From: Candidatus Zixiibacteriota bacterium
GTDB taxonomy: Bacteria > Zixibacteria > MSB-5A5 > WJJR01
DNA: 64,000 bases
Direction: 5' to 3'
NCBI GenBank assembly: GCA_040752595.1
Contig: JBFMGX010000016.1
Span: 36,463 to 100,462, forward strand
The notes under the pieces were generated by a model, which was given only the letters and a program-made list of their open reading frames with translations, did no database searches and had not been told where the DNA came from. The position numbers were made by a program, and so were the translations under genes. Within the stretch, counting starts at the first letter, position 1. Each line of letters begins with the position of its first letter. Positions 8,221 to 16,562 of this stretch are shown here, piece by piece.

Positions 8221-9035
8221 GGCAGGCCTCCCTGGCCGGCCGCATCTGATCCATCCAAGAGCGGTCGAATGATAAAGACCGCTTCCAGCCGATCCGGGCG
8301 CACCGCCGGTTTGACGCTCACTTGCAGAAAATCGCCGGCCGGTACGGTGTCGACCGTCGCGACGACCCCGATCTGCAATCCCTTGGGGAAAATCCCGCCC
8401 CACCCCGAGGAGATGATGGTGTCCCCCGGGACGACATCAGCGGCTCGCGTCAGGTAGTTCATCTCCAGATGAGACCCTGACTCCCAGCCCACGATTCCCG
8501 CGGCGCGGCTGCGTTGGTCATACGCCGCCACCCGCAGCAGGGGATCCCACAACGTACGCACGCGCGACACATCGGGCGACACGTCGATCACACGCCCCAG
8601 CAAGCCGTCCTCCGTCACGACCGGCCAGTTCACCTGCACCAGGCGCCGCGAACCGGCGCCGACCCAGAGGATACCCGAACCGGGCGCCAGGGGACCGATG
8701 ACTTCAGCGGCAATCGCCCGGGCCCGCCAACTGGGAGCGAATTCCATGAGGCGGCGCAGCCGGGTGTTTTCCCGCCGCTCTTCCTGGAGTCGTTGATTCT
8801 CGACTTCCAGTGTGGCCACACGCTCGTGGAGTTGCTGGTTCTCAGCGAAGACATCGGCGCCGGCGGAAATACGATTATGAAGCGCGAAGAACGGGGCATA
8901 AACGAATCGCACGAGCGCCTGGGAAAGCGACAGACGCACTCCCTCCCCGACCAGAAGCAACAACCCTGACAGGACCACGGCCCAACGGAGCGCCGCGGGT
9001 CGCTTGAAGGAATTCCACAAGTGACTCCGCCACAC
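8217..9035 (-). CDS. mreC: Rod-shape protein MreC
   Basis: A 272-aa bitopic protein. One membrane helix (about residues 15-35) is followed by a coiled coil (FAENQQLHERVATLEVENQRL region), then two beta-barrel domains ending in the typical VKPAVRPDRLEAVFII segment. It scaffolds PBP2 and RodA on the periplasmic side. The frame can begin with TTG at 9050, but that codon has no ribosome-binding site. The GTG at 9035 has GGGGG about 7 bases upstream and is preferred. mreB, usually directly upstream, is absent; the upstream gene is a PTS IIA protein. Confidence 0.9.
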   Translation of the reverse strand: MWRSHLWNSFKRPAALRWAVVLSGLLLLVGEGVRLSLSQALVRFVYAPFFALHNRISAGADVFAENQQLHERVATLEVENQRLQEERRENTRLRRLMEFAPSWRARAIAAEVIGPLAPGSGILWVGAGSRRLVQVNWPVVTEDGLLGRVIDVSPDVSRVRTLWDPLLRVAAYDQRSRAAGIVGWESGSHLEMNYLTRAADVVPGDTIISSGWGGIFPKGLQIGVVATVDTVPAGDFLQVSVKPAVRPDRLEAVFIIRPLLDGSDAAGQGGLP

Positions 9036-9058
9036 GCCGTCAGCCCCCAAGGGAGGAG

Positions 9059-9511
9059 TTAGGGCGCCGAATCGAGAATCAGCATCACTTCACCGGCCGT
9101 CTTGGCCCGCATGAGGCGTTCGCGATTCTTCTCGCTCTTCATCACATAGGAGAGGCGCGCCATGACATTCAGGTGGGCCCCGATGGCGTCCTCCGGAGCG
9201 GCGATCAGGAAGAACAGATGTACCGGCTTCTTGTCCATCGCTTCGAAATCGACGCCGACTTCCGAGCGGCCGAAGACGATGATGATTCCCTTGACCGCCC
9301 GTGTCTTCGCGTGGGGAAAGGCGACGCCATATCCAACGCCCGTGGTCACGAGCTTCTCCCGTTCCAGAACCGCCGCCAGAAGCTCGTCTTTGTCCCGCAC
9401 CATACTGGAGCGCGCGGCCATGTCGACCAACTCGGTGATGATCTCGGCCTTCCCCTGACCGGACAAATCGAACGACATCGAGTCTTCTTCACAGAACTTC
9501 GAGAGTTTCAT
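9059..9511 (-). CDS. ptsN: PTS IIA-type protein (PtsN/EIIA-Ntr or fructose IIA class)
   Basis: A 150-aa single-domain EIIA protein. The phosphorylatable histidine is H67 in VAFPHAKT, and FFLIAAPEDAIGAHLNVMARLS is the conserved central strand and helix. No IIB or IIC sugar-permease gene is nearby, so a regulatory PtsN-like role is more likely than sugar uptake. No HPr or EI gene is in the window. ATG at 9511 with GGAGA at 7 bases is preferred over the longer frame beginning at 9544. It lies 23 bases before mreC, at the end of the long glycosylation unit. Confidence 0.82.
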   Translation of the reverse strand: MKLSKFCEEDSMSFDLSGQGKAEIITELVDMAARSSMVRDKDELLAAVLEREKLVTTGVGYGVAFPHAKTRAVKGIIIVFGRSEVGVDFEAMDKKPVHLFFLIAAPEDAIGAHLNVMARLSYVMKSEKNRERLMRAKTAGEVMLILDSAP

Positions 9512-9560
9512 CGAGAGGTCTCCAGCGAACTGCGCGACGGGCATTCAAGAATCGGCAACG

Positions 9561-9725
9561 TCAGCATGACTCGGCTTCCTCGACCAGCATGATCGGGATA
9601 TCATCACGCACCGGGTACCGTAGCCGGCAACGGCCACACTCCAAGGTTTCTCTGTCCCGATCATACTGCAACGTCCCCTTGCAGGCGGGGCAGACCAGAA
9701 TCTCCACAAGCCGGGGGTCAAGCAT
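9561..9725 (-). CDS. Trm112-like zinc-ribbon protein (UPF0434)
   Basis: A 54-aa protein matching the small Trm112/YcaR family: [18 protein letters not shown], then CGRC, then [11 protein letters not shown]. The paired cysteines (CPAC and CGRC) would bind zinc. Family members act as small activators of methyltransferases or near lipid A genes, but no partner is obvious here. ATG at 9725 has GGAGG four bases upstream. The frame is open further upstream, without family similarity. Confidence 0.82.
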   Translation of the reverse strand: MLDPRLVEILVCPACKGTLQYDRDRETLECGRCRLRYPVRDDIPIMLVEEAESC

Positions 9726-9859
9726 CGTCCCTCCGGCCCCACCCTGACCTGAGAGAAGGCACGGCGGTCGCCCTGCGTCCGGATGGGCCGGCATAACGGG
9801 CCGCACAGAGCGACACCGACGGACCCCATTCCGAAACAACCACGCCGCTGCCCGCTCCT

Positions 9860-10837
9860 TCAAAACGTGTCATCGTCTCCGAACACGCCGACCTGTCGAT
9901 ATTTAGCACGGCGTTGCGCGAGCAGCTCCGGCACAGGGACGGCACTCAACTCCACGAGACACTCCAGAATCGTCGCCCGCAGGAAGGACGATGCCGCGTC
10001 GGGATCACGGTGCGCGCCACCCAAGGGTTCGGGGATTACGCGATCGACGATTCCGAACTGGGTGAGATCTTCGGCTGTCAGCCGCAACGACTCGGCCGCC
10101 CGCGGAGCATTCGTGGCGGCTTCGCCCGGCCAGAGTATCGCCGCGCACCCTTCCGGAGAGATGACCGAATACCACGCGTTCTCCATCATCAGCAACCGAT
10201 CGCCGATACCGATCCCCAGCGCACCTCCGGAGGCGCCTTCACCGACGACCGCGACGACGACCGGAACCGGCAATAACGACATCTCGCGCAGGTTCCATGC
10301 GATCGCCTGCGCTTGCCCTCGTTCCTCCGCCTCGATCCCCGGAAAGGCCCCCGGGGTGTCTATGAGGATGACGATCGGACGGCCAAACCTCGCCGCTAAT
10401 TTCATGAGTCGCAAGGCCTTACGATATCCCTCCGGATGGCACATGCCGAAGTTGTTGGCCAGCTTTTCCTTGGTCGACCGCCCCTTCTGTTGCCCCAAGA
10501 CCATCACTGGCCGGTCACCGAGCGTTGCCATGCCGCCGACCAAGGCACGGTCATCGCCGTAGGCGCGATCACCATGAAGTGTGAGAAAACCGGTGGTCAT
10601 CCGCTCGATGTAATCCAAGGAACATGGCCGGAGGGGATGGCGGGCGAGTTGGACACGCTGCCACGGGGTCAGACTGGAGAACGTATCTCGTTTGAGGCGT
10701 TCCAGTTTGCGTTCCAGAAGGCGAATCTCACGGGACAACTCCACGTTTTCGCCTTGGGCAAACTCCCGCATGTCGCGGATACGCGCCTCTAACTCGGCGA
10801 CCGGTTTCTCGAAATCCAGGTACGTTCCTGGGCTCAT
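9860..10837 (-). CDS. accA: Acetyl-CoA carboxylase carboxyltransferase subunit alpha
   Basis: A 325-aa subunit, the normal length for AccA, which with AccD transfers carboxyl from carboxybiotin to acetyl-CoA to give malonyl-CoA. Characteristic segments are [15 protein letters not shown] at the start, [45 protein letters not shown] and [18 protein letters not shown]. The ATG abuts the wecA stop without a gap, so translation may be coupled. accD is not in the window; accB and accC are about 20 kb away. Confidence 0.95.
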   Translation of the reverse strand: MSPGTYLDFEKPVAELEARIRDMREFAQGENVELSREIRLLERKLERLKRDTFSSLTPWQRVQLARHPLRPCSLDYIERMTTGFLTLHGDRAYGDDRALVGGMATLGDRPVMVLGQQKGRSTKEKLANNFGMCHPEGYRKALRLMKLAARFGRPIVILIDTPGAFPGIEAEERGQAQAIAWNLREMSLLPVPVVVAVVGEGASGGALGIGIGDRLLMMENAWYSVISPEGCAAILWPGEAATNAPRAAESLRLTAEDLTQFGIVDRVIPEPLGGAHRDPDAASSFLRATILECLVELSAVPVPELLAQRRAKYRQVGVFGDDDTF

Positions 10838-11920
10838 TCAATCCTCATCACCAACTCCGTGGCGGTGCCCGGTGCTCCCCAAGGTCCGTGGGCGCAAGAT
10901 AATACCCAAGGCCACCAGTATCGACAACACAAAAAAGCCCAAGACAGCGGCCAGAACCCGCCGATTGGCATAGCGTAAGCCCACACAAAAGGTCCCGAGA
11001 ATCACCGCGAGCACGTTATAGACAATCAAGATGCGCCGAGCGCTGAAGCCGTGCTCCAGCAGACGATGGTGGATGTGGCCGGCATCGGCGCCCAAGGGAT
11101 TCGTACCCGAAAGCGAGCGCCGCCCCAATGTCATCGCCGCCTCCGCCAGGGGCAGCAGCAGGGCGAAGACCGGCACGAAGAAAGCGACAACCGTGAACCG
11201 CTTGATCGGCACCAGGAGGGCCACGACCGCGATGAAGTATCCCAGTGTGAGGGAACCGGAATCGCCCATGAACACTCTGGCCGGAGGGCGATTGAAGCGC
11301 CAGAACGCGACCAACCCGCCGAAGAGTGCGGCGGAACCGAGAGCGGTCGCCGGCAGGTGGTGAATCCAACTGACCCAAATCAGCGTCAACGTCGCCACCG
11401 CCGTTGTACTGACTGCCAAACCATCCATCCCGTCGATGATGTTGATGGAATTGACCAGGATCAGGAACCACAGGAGAGTCACCGGCCAAGATAGAATGCC
11501 GAGACCGACACCCCCGACAAACGGAATCCATAACCGGTCAAACCCAATTCCCACCGCATAGAGAAACGTCCCTACAGTGGCCTGAGCCGTCAACTTTACC
11601 GCGCCGCTCAGGGGATGGAAGTCGTCGATGACCCCCACGCCCAAGATGAGAATGGCCCCAGTGATGATCGGGATCGCACTGGGGAGAAACTCGGCCACGT
11701 GGGTGGGGGCGAACCAGACGGCGGCCAACAGGGGCACCCAGATGGAGAAGAACAGCGCCACCCCGGTGAGGCGTGGAGTCGGATGAGGATGCGCCTTCCG
11801 CGGTCCGGGCTGATCCAACCATCCGCGACGGTGACAGATTCGCGCCAGCAGCGGCACGAGGACGCTGGTGATCACCCACCCGGCCACCGCGGCCACAAGC
11901 AAGATCAGACCCTCGCTCAT
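10838..11920 (-). CDS. wecA: Undecaprenyl-phosphate N-acetylglucosaminyl 1-phosphate transferase (WecA/TagO)
   Basis: A 360-aa polytopic enzyme with about ten or eleven helices. It starts glycan synthesis by putting a sugar-1-phosphate on undecaprenyl phosphate at the inner membrane. Family motifs are GVIDDFHPLSG (DD motif), INIIDGMDGLA, FMGDSGSLTLGY and the C-terminal GADAGHIHHRLLEHG, the HIHH motif that separates WecA/TagO from MraY. ATG at 11920 overlaps the upstream glycosyltransferase stop (ATGA). It likely starts the polysaccharide assembled by the glycosyltransferases upstream. Confidence 0.9.
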   Translation of the reverse strand: MSEGLILLVAAVAGWVITSVLVPLLARICHRRGWLDQPGPRKAHPHPTPRLTGVALFFSIWVPLLAAVWFAPTHVAEFLPSAIPIITGAILILGVGVIDDFHPLSGAVKLTAQATVGTFLYAVGIGFDRLWIPFVGGVGLGILSWPVTLLWFLILVNSINIIDGMDGLAVSTTAVATLTLIWVSWIHHLPATALGSAALFGGLVAFWRFNRPPARVFMGDSGSLTLGYFIAVVALLVPIKRFTVVAFFVPVFALLLPLAEAAMTLGRRSLSGTNPLGADAGHIHHRLLEHGFSARRILIVYNVLAVILGTFCVGLRYANRRVLAAVLGFFVLSILVALGIILRPRTLGSTGHRHGVGDED

Positions 11921-12846
11921 GACCCGCCTGCTCTCCCCGGCGACGACCGAGCCAGTCGATCCCAGCCGGCCGCCAAGGCAAGAGCCGTGAACACAGCGGC
12001 ATTGCGCAACCGCTTTTTGGGGTGATGTCGGCGAAAGTACCTGCGGATGCCGTCGCGGTGGTGGCGCGCCAGCATGGGGTCCGGCATGACACGACTTTGC
12101 CACACGTGGCGCACCGTCACCGCCGGATCGCTCCACACCTCCCATCCGGCATCGTGCCATCGACGGCAGAGGTCGGTGTCCTCGACATAAAGAAAATACC
12201 CCTCGTCCATCCCTCCGACCTCTCGAAAGGCCGATGTACGGACACACAGGAATGTGGCGGCGACGGCCTCTATGACAGATGGTGACGGAGGATCAGTCAG
12301 AGTATAGGACCACGGAGACCGACGCACGGCGGCCGCTGGTCCCCAGGGAGACCGACGAGAAAACCAGATATTCGCATGGGTGGGGAATCGCCGGATGGAC
12401 GGCTGGGGCCGCCCATCCGGGTACAGGAGCCGCGGCGCCACTGCCGCCGCTCGGGGATGTTTCCCGAGCAAATCCTTCAATCGATCGATCGCATTGTCAC
12501 ACCACGTCACATCGGGATTCGCCAGAAGCAGGCATTCACCACGCGCGGCCCGCGCCCCGGTATTGACGGCTGCCGCGAAGCCGCGATTTTGCGGCGATAC
12601 GATCACGACGGCGTCAGGGATGCCGTCGTGAAGAAGGGCGATGGACCTGTCCCTCGAAGCGTTGTCCACCACGATCAATTCCCAAGGACAGCCGGGCGGA
12701 TACGCGTGCAGTGAGTCGATGAGGCCGGGGAGCGATTCGGCCGAGTTGTGGGTGACGATGATGATCGAGAGCGAAGGCGTGCCGGGTCTGTGTCCCGCTC
12801 CCGACTCCGGAGTAGCTTGAGCCACCGTCAGATCCCGTGACAGCAT
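11917..12846 (-). CDS. Family 2 glycosyltransferase (rhamnosyltransferase-like)
   Basis: A 309-aa GT-A enzyme with LSIIIVTHNSAESLPGLI at the start, ELIVVDNASRDRS, and NPDVTW as the DXD-like site. FLYVEDTDLCRRWHDAGWEV carries the ED(T/V)DL motif typical of WbbL-like rhamnosyltransferases. Acceptor and sugar cannot be told. It overlaps wecA by 4 bases, so it should act on the same lipid-linked glycan. No membrane helix is clear. Confidence 0.85.
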   Translation of the reverse strand: MLSRDLTVAQATPESGAGHRPGTPSLSIIIVTHNSAESLPGLIDSLHAYPPGCPWELIVVDNASRDRSIALLHDGIPDAVVIVSPQNRGFAAAVNTGARAARGECLLLANPDVTWCDNAIDRLKDLLGKHPRAAAVAPRLLYPDGRPQPSIRRFPTHANIWFSRRSPWGPAAAVRRSPWSYTLTDPPSPSVIEAVAATFLCVRTSAFREVGGMDEGYFLYVEDTDLCRRWHDAGWEVWSDPAVTVRHVWQSRVMPDPMLARHHRDGIRRYFRRHHPKKRLRNAAVFTALALAAGWDRLARSSPGRAGGS

Positions 12847-13010
12847 GGCGATGTTGCGTGCTCCAGGAGGGCGAAGCTCTTGTTAACCCTGAGCGAAGCG
12901 TGAGGGCTGAGCCGTCTTCCGTTTGGTCGCCACGTGCGGCTCGGCAGGAGCATCGCCCTCCCCGTCTTCCGCCGGCGTGTCGGCGGCGATCTAATTCATC
13001 AAGAACGTTC

Positions 13011-13730
13011 TCACTGCAATTGCCCCGTCAGCGCCATCCACCGGAGCTTGGGCACCATCCACACCGCCTCGCGCACGATCGCTTTCGACATCTTGGAGTG
13101 CCCCTGCTCGCGGTCGGTGAAGACGATGGGAATCTCGCGCACGGAGAAGCCGCGCCGGACGGCACGGAACGTCATCTCGATCTGGAACGCGTAGCCGTTG
13201 GAACGCACGGCATCCAGATCGATCCCGGCCAGCACCTCGCGGCGAAAGCACTTGAAGCCGCCAGTCAGGTCTCGCACTCGAAGCCCGGTCACAATCCGGG
13301 CATACACATTGGCATAGTAGGACAAGAGCAGCCGCCCCATCGGCCAGTTGATGACGTTGACGCCGGAGACATACCGCGATCCCACGACAAGGTCGGCGGC
13401 CTCCGAGGCACGGAGCAAGTCCGAGAGATAGCGGGGGTGATGGGAGAAATCGGCATCCATCTCCATAACACGGTCGTAATCGCGCGCCAAGGCCCAGTGA
13501 AACCCGGCGAGATAGGCCTTTCCCAACCCCGCCTTGCTCTCACGATGCAGGACATGCACCCGACTGTCCGATGCCGCGGCGAGGTGATCGGCGAGCGCGC
13601 CGGTGCCATCGGGCGAATTGTCATCGACGACCAGAACGGAGAGACAGGGGTCCTGCGCCAGGACCTCGGGCACGATGCGGACGATGTTGTCCTTTTCATT
13701 GTAGGTGGGGATGACGACCAGCGCCTTCAT
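13011..13730 (-). CDS. Polyprenol monophosphomannose synthase-like GT2
   Basis: A 239-aa DPM1-type enzyme: ALVVIPTYNEKDNI, VLVVDDNSPDGTG, MEMDADFSHHP (the DAD catalytic site) and LTGGFKCFRR. REIPIVFTDREQGHSKMS near the end is diagnostic of dolichyl/polyprenyl-phosphate mannose synthases. It lacks the C-terminal membrane domain of some relatives. It would provide polyprenyl-phospho-sugar for the GT39-type membrane transferase encoded at 16563-18779. ATG at 13730 follows GGGGGTGAC; the upstream extension to 13757 is not conserved. Confidence 0.85.
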   Translation of the reverse strand: MKALVVIPTYNEKDNIVRIVPEVLAQDPCLSVLVVDDNSPDGTGALADHLAAASDSRVHVLHRESKAGLGKAYLAGFHWALARDYDRVMEMDADFSHHPRYLSDLLRASEAADLVVGSRYVSGVNVINWPMGRLLLSYYANVYARIVTGLRVRDLTGGFKCFRREVLAGIDLDAVRSNGYAFQIEMTFRAVRRGFSVREIPIVFTDREQGHSKMSKAIVREAVWMVPKLRWMALTGQLQ

Positions 13731-13886
13731 GTCACCCCCGCGCCGTGGGTACCGCATCGTCTTGATGTCATCATGGAAGTGTCATCTCGGTGCATGCCGG
13801 GTTCCTCGGAGGGCCGCGGCACCCTGTCGGGCTCACGGGTCACCTGATGATACCGGAAGGGCACCCGACGTTGCAAGACCCATGGA

Positions 13887-15083
13887 CTACTGCGGCCATT
13901 CATACCAGCCCAGAAACCGATCGACGATGGCCGCGGACGAGAATCGCCGTCGCGCCGATGCCCTTCCCTTCTCGGCCAGTCTCTGTCGCAGGGCTGGATC
14001 AGGCAGTACCCGCGCCAGCATGTCGGCCAGATCGCCGGGGTCCCTGGGCCGAGCCAAGAGCCCCGACTCACCATCTTCGATGATGTCCGTCAGGCCACCG
14101 GAACGCACACCGACAACGGCGCAACCGCATAACTGCGCCTCGACGAGCGCCATACCGAATCCCTCATCGACGGCGGGCAGAACGGTGACATCGGCATTCC
14201 GGTATTCGTCGGCCAGACGGTCTTGCGCCATGCTGCCGACCAACTCCACATGTGACGTCAGCCCCCGTCCGGCAATCTCCTGCACGACCTGGCCGCGCAG
14301 TGCCCCACCTTCGCCGACGATCCGACAACGGTACCGCACACCGCGATCACGAAGACGTGACAGCGCCTCGATCAAGTCACCGGTCCGCTTCTGCGCCGTG
14401 AAGCGGGTCACGCAGAGAATGATGGGTGGATCATTGACGGACCGCGGCGTCGCTGAGGGCATGAAAATCTCATCCTCGGGGGGCATCGGAGCGACCCGGA
14501 CCTTCGCTGCCGCCGTCGGGAATGTGACTTGCAGAAACTCCGACAGCCACGATGAGACGGTTGTGATGATGTGCGCCCGGGCAAAGACGCGGCCGGCCAA
14601 TAGACGCAGCCACGGCTTCATTTGCAGCAATCGGATGTCGGTCCCGTGCAGCGTGACGATCAGGCGATTCCCACGGTTGTGCTTCCGCGCCACCCAGCCG
14701 GCGGGAACCCACCAGTGCGCATGAACGACCGACGGACGATGAGCGGCCAACAGCATGCGCGTGGCGCGATCGAACGAGCGAAAGAACCGCCAGTGCGCCC
14801 ACAGACCATGATCGCCGAGTATGGAAACACCCCCCCAATCGCCGCGGTACGCCAGCGTTTCCCTGGCATCCGGCGCATAGCGGAAGCGCCAGACATGGAC
14901 GCCATCCATTTCCTCTTCGGCGGCCGAGCCGGGGCCATGCGGCGCCAGCACACCGATCGCACGTCCCCGTTGGTTGAGCAGCAGTGCCAGACGCGCGAGA
15001 AACCGTCCCGCGAAGTCCGTGGAGTGGCGGGGGTAGTTGTGAGTCAGAAAGAGGGTGTCGATCTGATCAGCGCGGCCGGTCAC
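13887..15083 (-). CDS. Family 4 glycosyltransferase
   Basis: A 398-aa GT-B retaining enzyme. The N-terminal domain opens with FLTHNYPRHSTDFAGRFLARL, the acceptor-binding loop. HAHWWVPAGW follows in the middle. The C-terminal donor domain has LCVTRFTAQKRTGDLIEAL, then the E(x7)E element in DEGFGMALVEAQLCG, and VRSGGLTDIIEDGESG. GTG start with GAGGATTG about 7 bases upstream. The donor sugar is unknown. It sits 8 bases after the GT2 at 15092-16561 in the same unit. Confidence 0.85.
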   Translation of the reverse strand: MTGRADQIDTLFLTHNYPRHSTDFAGRFLARLALLLNQRGRAIGVLAPHGPGSAAEEEMDGVHVWRFRYAPDARETLAYRGDWGGVSILGDHGLWAHWRFFRSFDRATRMLLAAHRPSVVHAHWWVPAGWVARKHNRGNRLIVTLHGTDIRLLQMKPWLRLLAGRVFARAHIITTVSSWLSEFLQVTFPTAAAKVRVAPMPPEDEIFMPSATPRSVNDPPIILCVTRFTAQKRTGDLIEALSRLRDRGVRYRCRIVGEGGALRGQVVQEIAGRGLTSHVELVGSMAQDRLADEYRNADVTVLPAVDEGFGMALVEAQLCGCAVVGVRSGGLTDIIEDGESGLLARPRDPGDLADMLARVLPDPALRQRLAEKGRASARRRFSSAAIVDRFLGWYEWPQ

Positions 15084-15091
15084 GACAATCC

Positions 15092-16561
15092 TCAGGGCCG
15101 ATTGCGACGACCATATGGAGAGCGAGACGGCATGTCCTTGCTCAGATCGTTGGCGGGCGGTGTCCCACCCGGCAAATCTGAGGTGCTCGACGCTGATCCT
15201 CGTTCGGTCACCCGATGCTCAGGAATCTCCGGGGGAGGAGTCGGACGCCGTGGCGGCTCGTCGGCCCCTTCACGCCACCCCGAATCGGCCCAATCGGTCG
15301 GCGGGATGAACAGGTCGCCCGCGTCGGGTCCGGGCGTTACCTCGGGGGCTGACACCTCCACATCGGCACGTGCCAATGGCTCGGACCCGCCGGGCCGTCG
15401 ATCAGTGGGGACCCCGGCACGCTCGGTCGATTCGACCTGCCGTCGTCCTCTCCGGGCCGGCTGCACCTTCGACGCCGGTCTGGCGTCGCGGTCCCCCGGC
15501 AATCGATGTTGCCGGCTGTCTGGGCCACGGCGTTCGCGTTGTCGATCCATCATATCGACGCCTCGCCGATCCGCACTGCCCGGACGTGCCGAGACCTGGG
15601 GGCGGGAACCGGGGCGATACGTGTGCAGGCGGGGCGCCGGTCGCATCGCGTCGATTTGTTGCCTGACTCCGGCGACCGACTCCGCCAGAAAACCCATCGC
15701 GAAGAAGACAATCCCGGAGATGCCGAGGGTCATGACCAAGTAGATGAGCGGGCGGTGCCCGTGTCCCTGCAGACGCTGGACGACGGCCACCAGACCGACC
15801 ACAAACGCGGCCGCCAGAAGCAGCAATCCTGTCATCCCGAAGTACCAGAGTGGGCGTCGCATCGTGTGGTACTGGAACTTCACCGCCAACAAATCGAGCA
15901 CGCCGCCGGGAATGCGCCAGAATCCGAACTTCGAACGCCCGGCGCCGCGCCGATAGAGCGTCACATCGACCTCGCCGACGCGATACCCGGCCTCGGCAAC
16001 GATCGCCACCCAGAAACGGTGCCAGTCATGCCGGTAGTCCAGCACGCTGACCAACTCGCGCCGGAACGCTTTCACCGAGTTGAGATCGGAGACCGGAATG
16101 GCGGGAAACAGCCAGCGCGACAGGCGATTGTAGAAACTGGAGACGAAACGCTTGCTGTACTGGCCGATCTTACGGCCAGTGACCAGATCGTATCCAGCGC
16201 GCACTTTCTCAACCATCCGGGGAATGTCGGCCGGATGAAACTGGCGGTCGGCCGGATAGAACACGAGGATGTCACCCCGGGAGACCCCGAAACCGGCACG
16301 CAGTGCCTCGGTCAAACCGCGACGATGCGGCAGCGAAACGACACGCAGGAAGCGATGCTGCGCCTGGGCATCGACCACTCGTGGGAGCGTCTGATCGGTC
16401 GAGCCGTCATCGACCCAAACGACCTCCAGCCGGAAGCGGGCGCGTTGCGCCAACTCGGCAAACTGCTCGAGCAGGGGCAAGACATTGTCCTGCTCATTAT
16501 GAGATGGGACCACGACCGAGACGTCGACGCGGTCTGTGTCGCTGGTAGGGCGGTGGTTCAT
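15092..16561 (-). CDS. Membrane-anchored GT2 with long disordered tail
   Basis: A 489-aa protein. Residues 1-235 form a GT2 domain (VSVVVPSHNEQDNV, VVWVDDGSTD, FYPADRQFHPADI, RRGAGRSKFGFWR). Two membrane helices follow at about 243-265 and 277-300 (FGMTGLLLLAAAFVVGLVAV). This is the layout of polyprenyl-phosphate glycosyltransferases such as ArnC/GtrB. The last 165 or so residues are hydrophilic, rich in Arg, Pro, Asp and Ser, with no recognisable fold, and far longer than in relatives. ATG lies one base after the GT39 stop. The tail may bind other envelope enzymes, but this is speculation. Confidence 0.82.
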   Translation of the reverse strand: MNHRPTSDTDRVDVSVVVPSHNEQDNVLPLLEQFAELAQRARFRLEVVWVDDGSTDQTLPRVVDAQAQHRFLRVVSLPHRRGLTEALRAGFGVSRGDILVFYPADRQFHPADIPRMVEKVRAGYDLVTGRKIGQYSKRFVSSFYNRLSRWLFPAIPVSDLNSVKAFRRELVSVLDYRHDWHRFWVAIVAEAGYRVGEVDVTLYRRGAGRSKFGFWRIPGGVLDLLAVKFQYHTMRRPLWYFGMTGLLLLAAAFVVGLVAVVQRLQGHGHRPLIYLVMTLGISGIVFFAMGFLAESVAGVRQQIDAMRPAPRLHTYRPGSRPQVSARPGSADRRGVDMMDRQRERRGPDSRQHRLPGDRDARPASKVQPARRGRRQVESTERAGVPTDRRPGGSEPLARADVEVSAPEVTPGPDAGDLFIPPTDWADSGWREGADEPPRRPTPPPEIPEHRVTERGSASSTSDLPGGTPPANDLSKDMPSRSPYGRRNRP

Positions 16562-16562
16562 G

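Noticed and set aside
13705-14724. Plus-strand 339-aa frame
   Set aside because: It is antisense to the DPM-like and GT4 genes; Arg/Ser/Pro-rich with no domain.
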